Below, one piece after another: positions 5,674 to 7,171 of a DNA stretch of 7,171 nucleotides. The stretch lies in assembly GCA_030608985.1 (NCBI GenBank), contig JAUWDC010000051.1, positions 1-7,171 on the forward strand. The letters are read 5' to 3'. Origin of the DNA: Desulfobia sp. (lineage in GTDB: Bacteria > Desulfobacterota > Desulfobulbia > Desulfobulbales > SURF-16). The position numbers and the translations under genes are program-made. The notes beneath the pieces are model-generated. The model worked only from the letters and a program-made list of their open reading frames with translations. It was not told where the DNA came from and made no database searches. Every line of letters begins with the position of its first letter. The first letter of the stretch is position 1.

Positions 5674-7171
5674 CAACCTCTCCCTGCTGATGTGTTTCTA
5701 CTAGTTCCGCCCCCTGAACCCGTTCTCTTACCAAAGGAACAATCAACTCCTGTCCTGGTATAAGGGTATGGAAATCATGCGCTGCATTAAATTTTTTGAG
5801 TATCCAGAAAGGCAGATCAAATTTTTCATGACACAGTGACCATATAGTATCACCCTGTTGAATACGGTACAGCCGGGTTCCTTCCACAACATAGGCGGCA
5901 AAGAAATCCTCTTCTCTTTCCTTATGAAACTCATATCTTTTTTCTTCGAACTGTTCCCGACCCACCAAGGGAAATTCCAACCGGACCACTTGGGAGATAT
6001 GGATAGGACGTCCGTAGCGAAGTCCATTCAGACGACGTATATCCCGGGTCGGGATACCAAGCCAGTCTGCATAGTGACCGAGTGTCTCGCCAACCTCAAC
6101 TCTGATTTCCCCTGAAATCCGACCATCTTTTCCCTTCACGTTTTCGACCTGTAAATTACCGATAACAACCGATTGGCTCATCTGCCCTTCAGGAGAATCC
6201 ACGGCAATTTCCGTTTCCGGCTCAATGATAATTTTTTCCTGGACACTCTGTGGAGATTCTACAACCGGTAAAGACACAGAGCCTTCATGCAAGGCTTTTT
6301 CTGGTGAGGCTTGCACTGACTCCAGACTTACGTCTGCCATGGCCACGAGAACTCTCTTCTCCTGCTTTGCAGCAGACTGAGCTAAAATCGGAATAATTTT
6401 TTCCTCAGGAAGAGGAATGCGCAGGTTTTGCCCGGCATATATCTTTGCGCGATAGCCAAGGCCATTTGCCATGATGAGATCCTGAAGTTTTACCCCTTGC
6501 CTTCGGGCAATGACGCCGGCTGTATCACCACGCTCCACCCTGTAAAAGCGGCTTCTTCTCTGGCGCGGCTGGAACATGGATTCCGGCATGGCTGAAGCCA
6601 GTTGTTTAGATGTGTCGTTTTCTTCCGGTAACCTTAATGAATAGCCTTTGGGAATATATTTTCTCCCCTCAAAAACAGGATTACGGAGACCGGGATTGAG
6701 CCCCTGAAGGGTGACAAGATCCACCTTAAAATGCTTCGCCACTTCTGCTGCCGGAGCAAACCCAGGTAACGATAGGGAAAAACATGACTTGGGTTTGTCA
6801 AGACTAAGATCTCCAAAGTAGTCTTTATAATTCTTTGCCACCTGGCGTGCTGCAAGGAATTCCGAATAAAAATTCCTTGAGGCGAATTTAAACCTCTTGC
6901 CGTTATACGTTGTGAAGATACGTTCATACCCGCCAAATTTCTTCTTTGCCCTGAGCATACCGTTTGGCCCATGATTATAGGCGGTAATTGCCAGGGGCCA
7001 GCTGCCCAGGAGTTCATAGTTCTTTTTCAGAAATTTTGCTGCGGCATGGGTTGCCAGAATGGGATCACGCCTTTCATCCAGAGTATAGTCCACTGTCATA
7101 AAACGTCTTCCTGTGGAACGGGTAAACTGCCAGATACCGGCAGCACCAAATTTGGAATACGCCTTGTAATT
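5666..7171 (-). CDS. Membrane-bound lytic murein transglycosylase, MltD-like with LysM repeats (5' end outside window)
   Basis: The frame is open to the right edge, so the N-terminus is cut off; 501 codons are visible. The first residues (AYSKFGAAGIWQFTRSTG) and SWPLAITAYNHGPNGM further on are the conserved middle and end of an SLT/goose-lysozyme-like transglycosylase domain. It cleaves the MurNAc-GlcNAc bond with formation of 1,6-anhydroMurNAc. The catalytic glutamate and any signal or lipoprotein sequence lie outside the window. A linker leads to peptidoglycan-binding LysM units. One divergent unit is at about 127-182 of the visible chain, a clear one at about 210-255 (YRVERGDTAGVIARR), another divergent one at about 355-400, and a clear C-terminal one at about 435-480 (YRIQQGDTIWSLC). 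A low-complexity spacer separates the second and third. This domain order is typical of MltD-like enzymes in deltaproteobacteria. An ATG at 7099 is internal to the catalytic domain and is not the start. The stop overlaps pepN. Confidence 0.9.
   Translation of the reverse strand, partial: NYKAYSKFGAAGIWQFTRSTGRRFMTVDYTLDERRDPILATHAAAKFLKKNYELLGSWPLAITAYNHGPNGMLRAKKKFGGYERIFTTYNGKRFKFASRNFYSEFLAARQVAKNYKDYFGDLSLDKPKSCFSLSLPGFAPAAEVAKHFKVDLVTLQGLNPGLRNPVFEGRKYIPKGYSLRLPEENDTSKQLASAMPESMFQPRQRRSRFYRVERGDTAGVIARRQGVKLQDLIMANGLGYRAKIYAGQNLRIPLPEEKIIPILAQSAAKQEKRVLVAMADVSLESVQASPEKALHEGSVSLPVVESPQSVQEKIIIEPETEIAVDSPEGQMSQSVVIGNLQVENVKGKDGRISGEIRVEVGETLGHYADWLGIPTRDIRRLNGLRYGRPIHISQVVRLEFPLVGREQFEEKRYEFHKEREEDFFAAYVVEGTRLYRIQQGDTIWSLCHEKFDLPFWILKKFNAAHDFHTLIPGQELIVPLVRERVQGAELVETHQQGEVDA

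Noticed and set aside
6634..7017. - strand reading frame of 127 codons within the transglycosylase gene
   Set aside because: It is an alternative frame of the SLT/LysM gene, whose own frame carries all the recognisable motifs.

Overview
The window looks like chromosomal DNA of a Gram-negative deltaproteobacterium, probably Desulfobacterota and possibly Desulfobulbales-like. This is inferred from an MltD-type lytic transglycosylase, an E. coli-type PepN, and a Roadblock/MglA-like GTPase pair of the kind common in these lineages. No phylogenetic search was possible. There are no tRNA, rRNA, CRISPR, transposase or phage features. The base composition is even and moderate, with no obvious horizontally acquired island.

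Layout. One short gene lies on the + strand at the left edge (46-252). It encodes an exported, Cys-containing 68-aa protein. All other genes lie on the - strand and are read from right to left. At the right edge is a 5'-truncated lytic transglycosylase with LysM repeats (5666 to beyond 7171). Its stop codon overlaps the start of pepN, an M1 aminopeptidase (3022-5673). A 246-bp intergenic stretch with a candidate promoter and several small palindromes follows. Next is a tight four-gene cluster: a Roadblock/LC7 protein (2389-2775), an MglA-like small GTPase (1736-2341), a highly acidic 355-aa protein (653-1720) and a 76-aa zinc-ribbon protein (407-637). The last three genes are separated by only 15 bp each, with ribosome binding sites in the gaps, so they are very probably co-transcribed. 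The 154-bp region 253-406 separates the converging + and - strand genes.

How the genes may work together. The transglycosylase and PepN act in cell-wall turnover and peptide recycling, and their overlap suggests translational coupling. The Roadblock-GTPase pair resembles the MglB-MglA switch that controls cell polarity in Myxococcus. The GTPase keeps the residues at the positions of the MglA intrinsic catalytic Arg53 and Gln82. The two downstream genes have no function I can name. Their close linkage makes them good candidates for an effector or scaffold (acidic protein) and an accessory factor (zinc ribbon) of the GTPase switch. This four-gene module is the best candidate in the window for an incompletely described system. 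Several starts are non-ATG (GTG for the GTPase, TTG for the acidic protein), and I chose them by ribosome-binding-site spacing.
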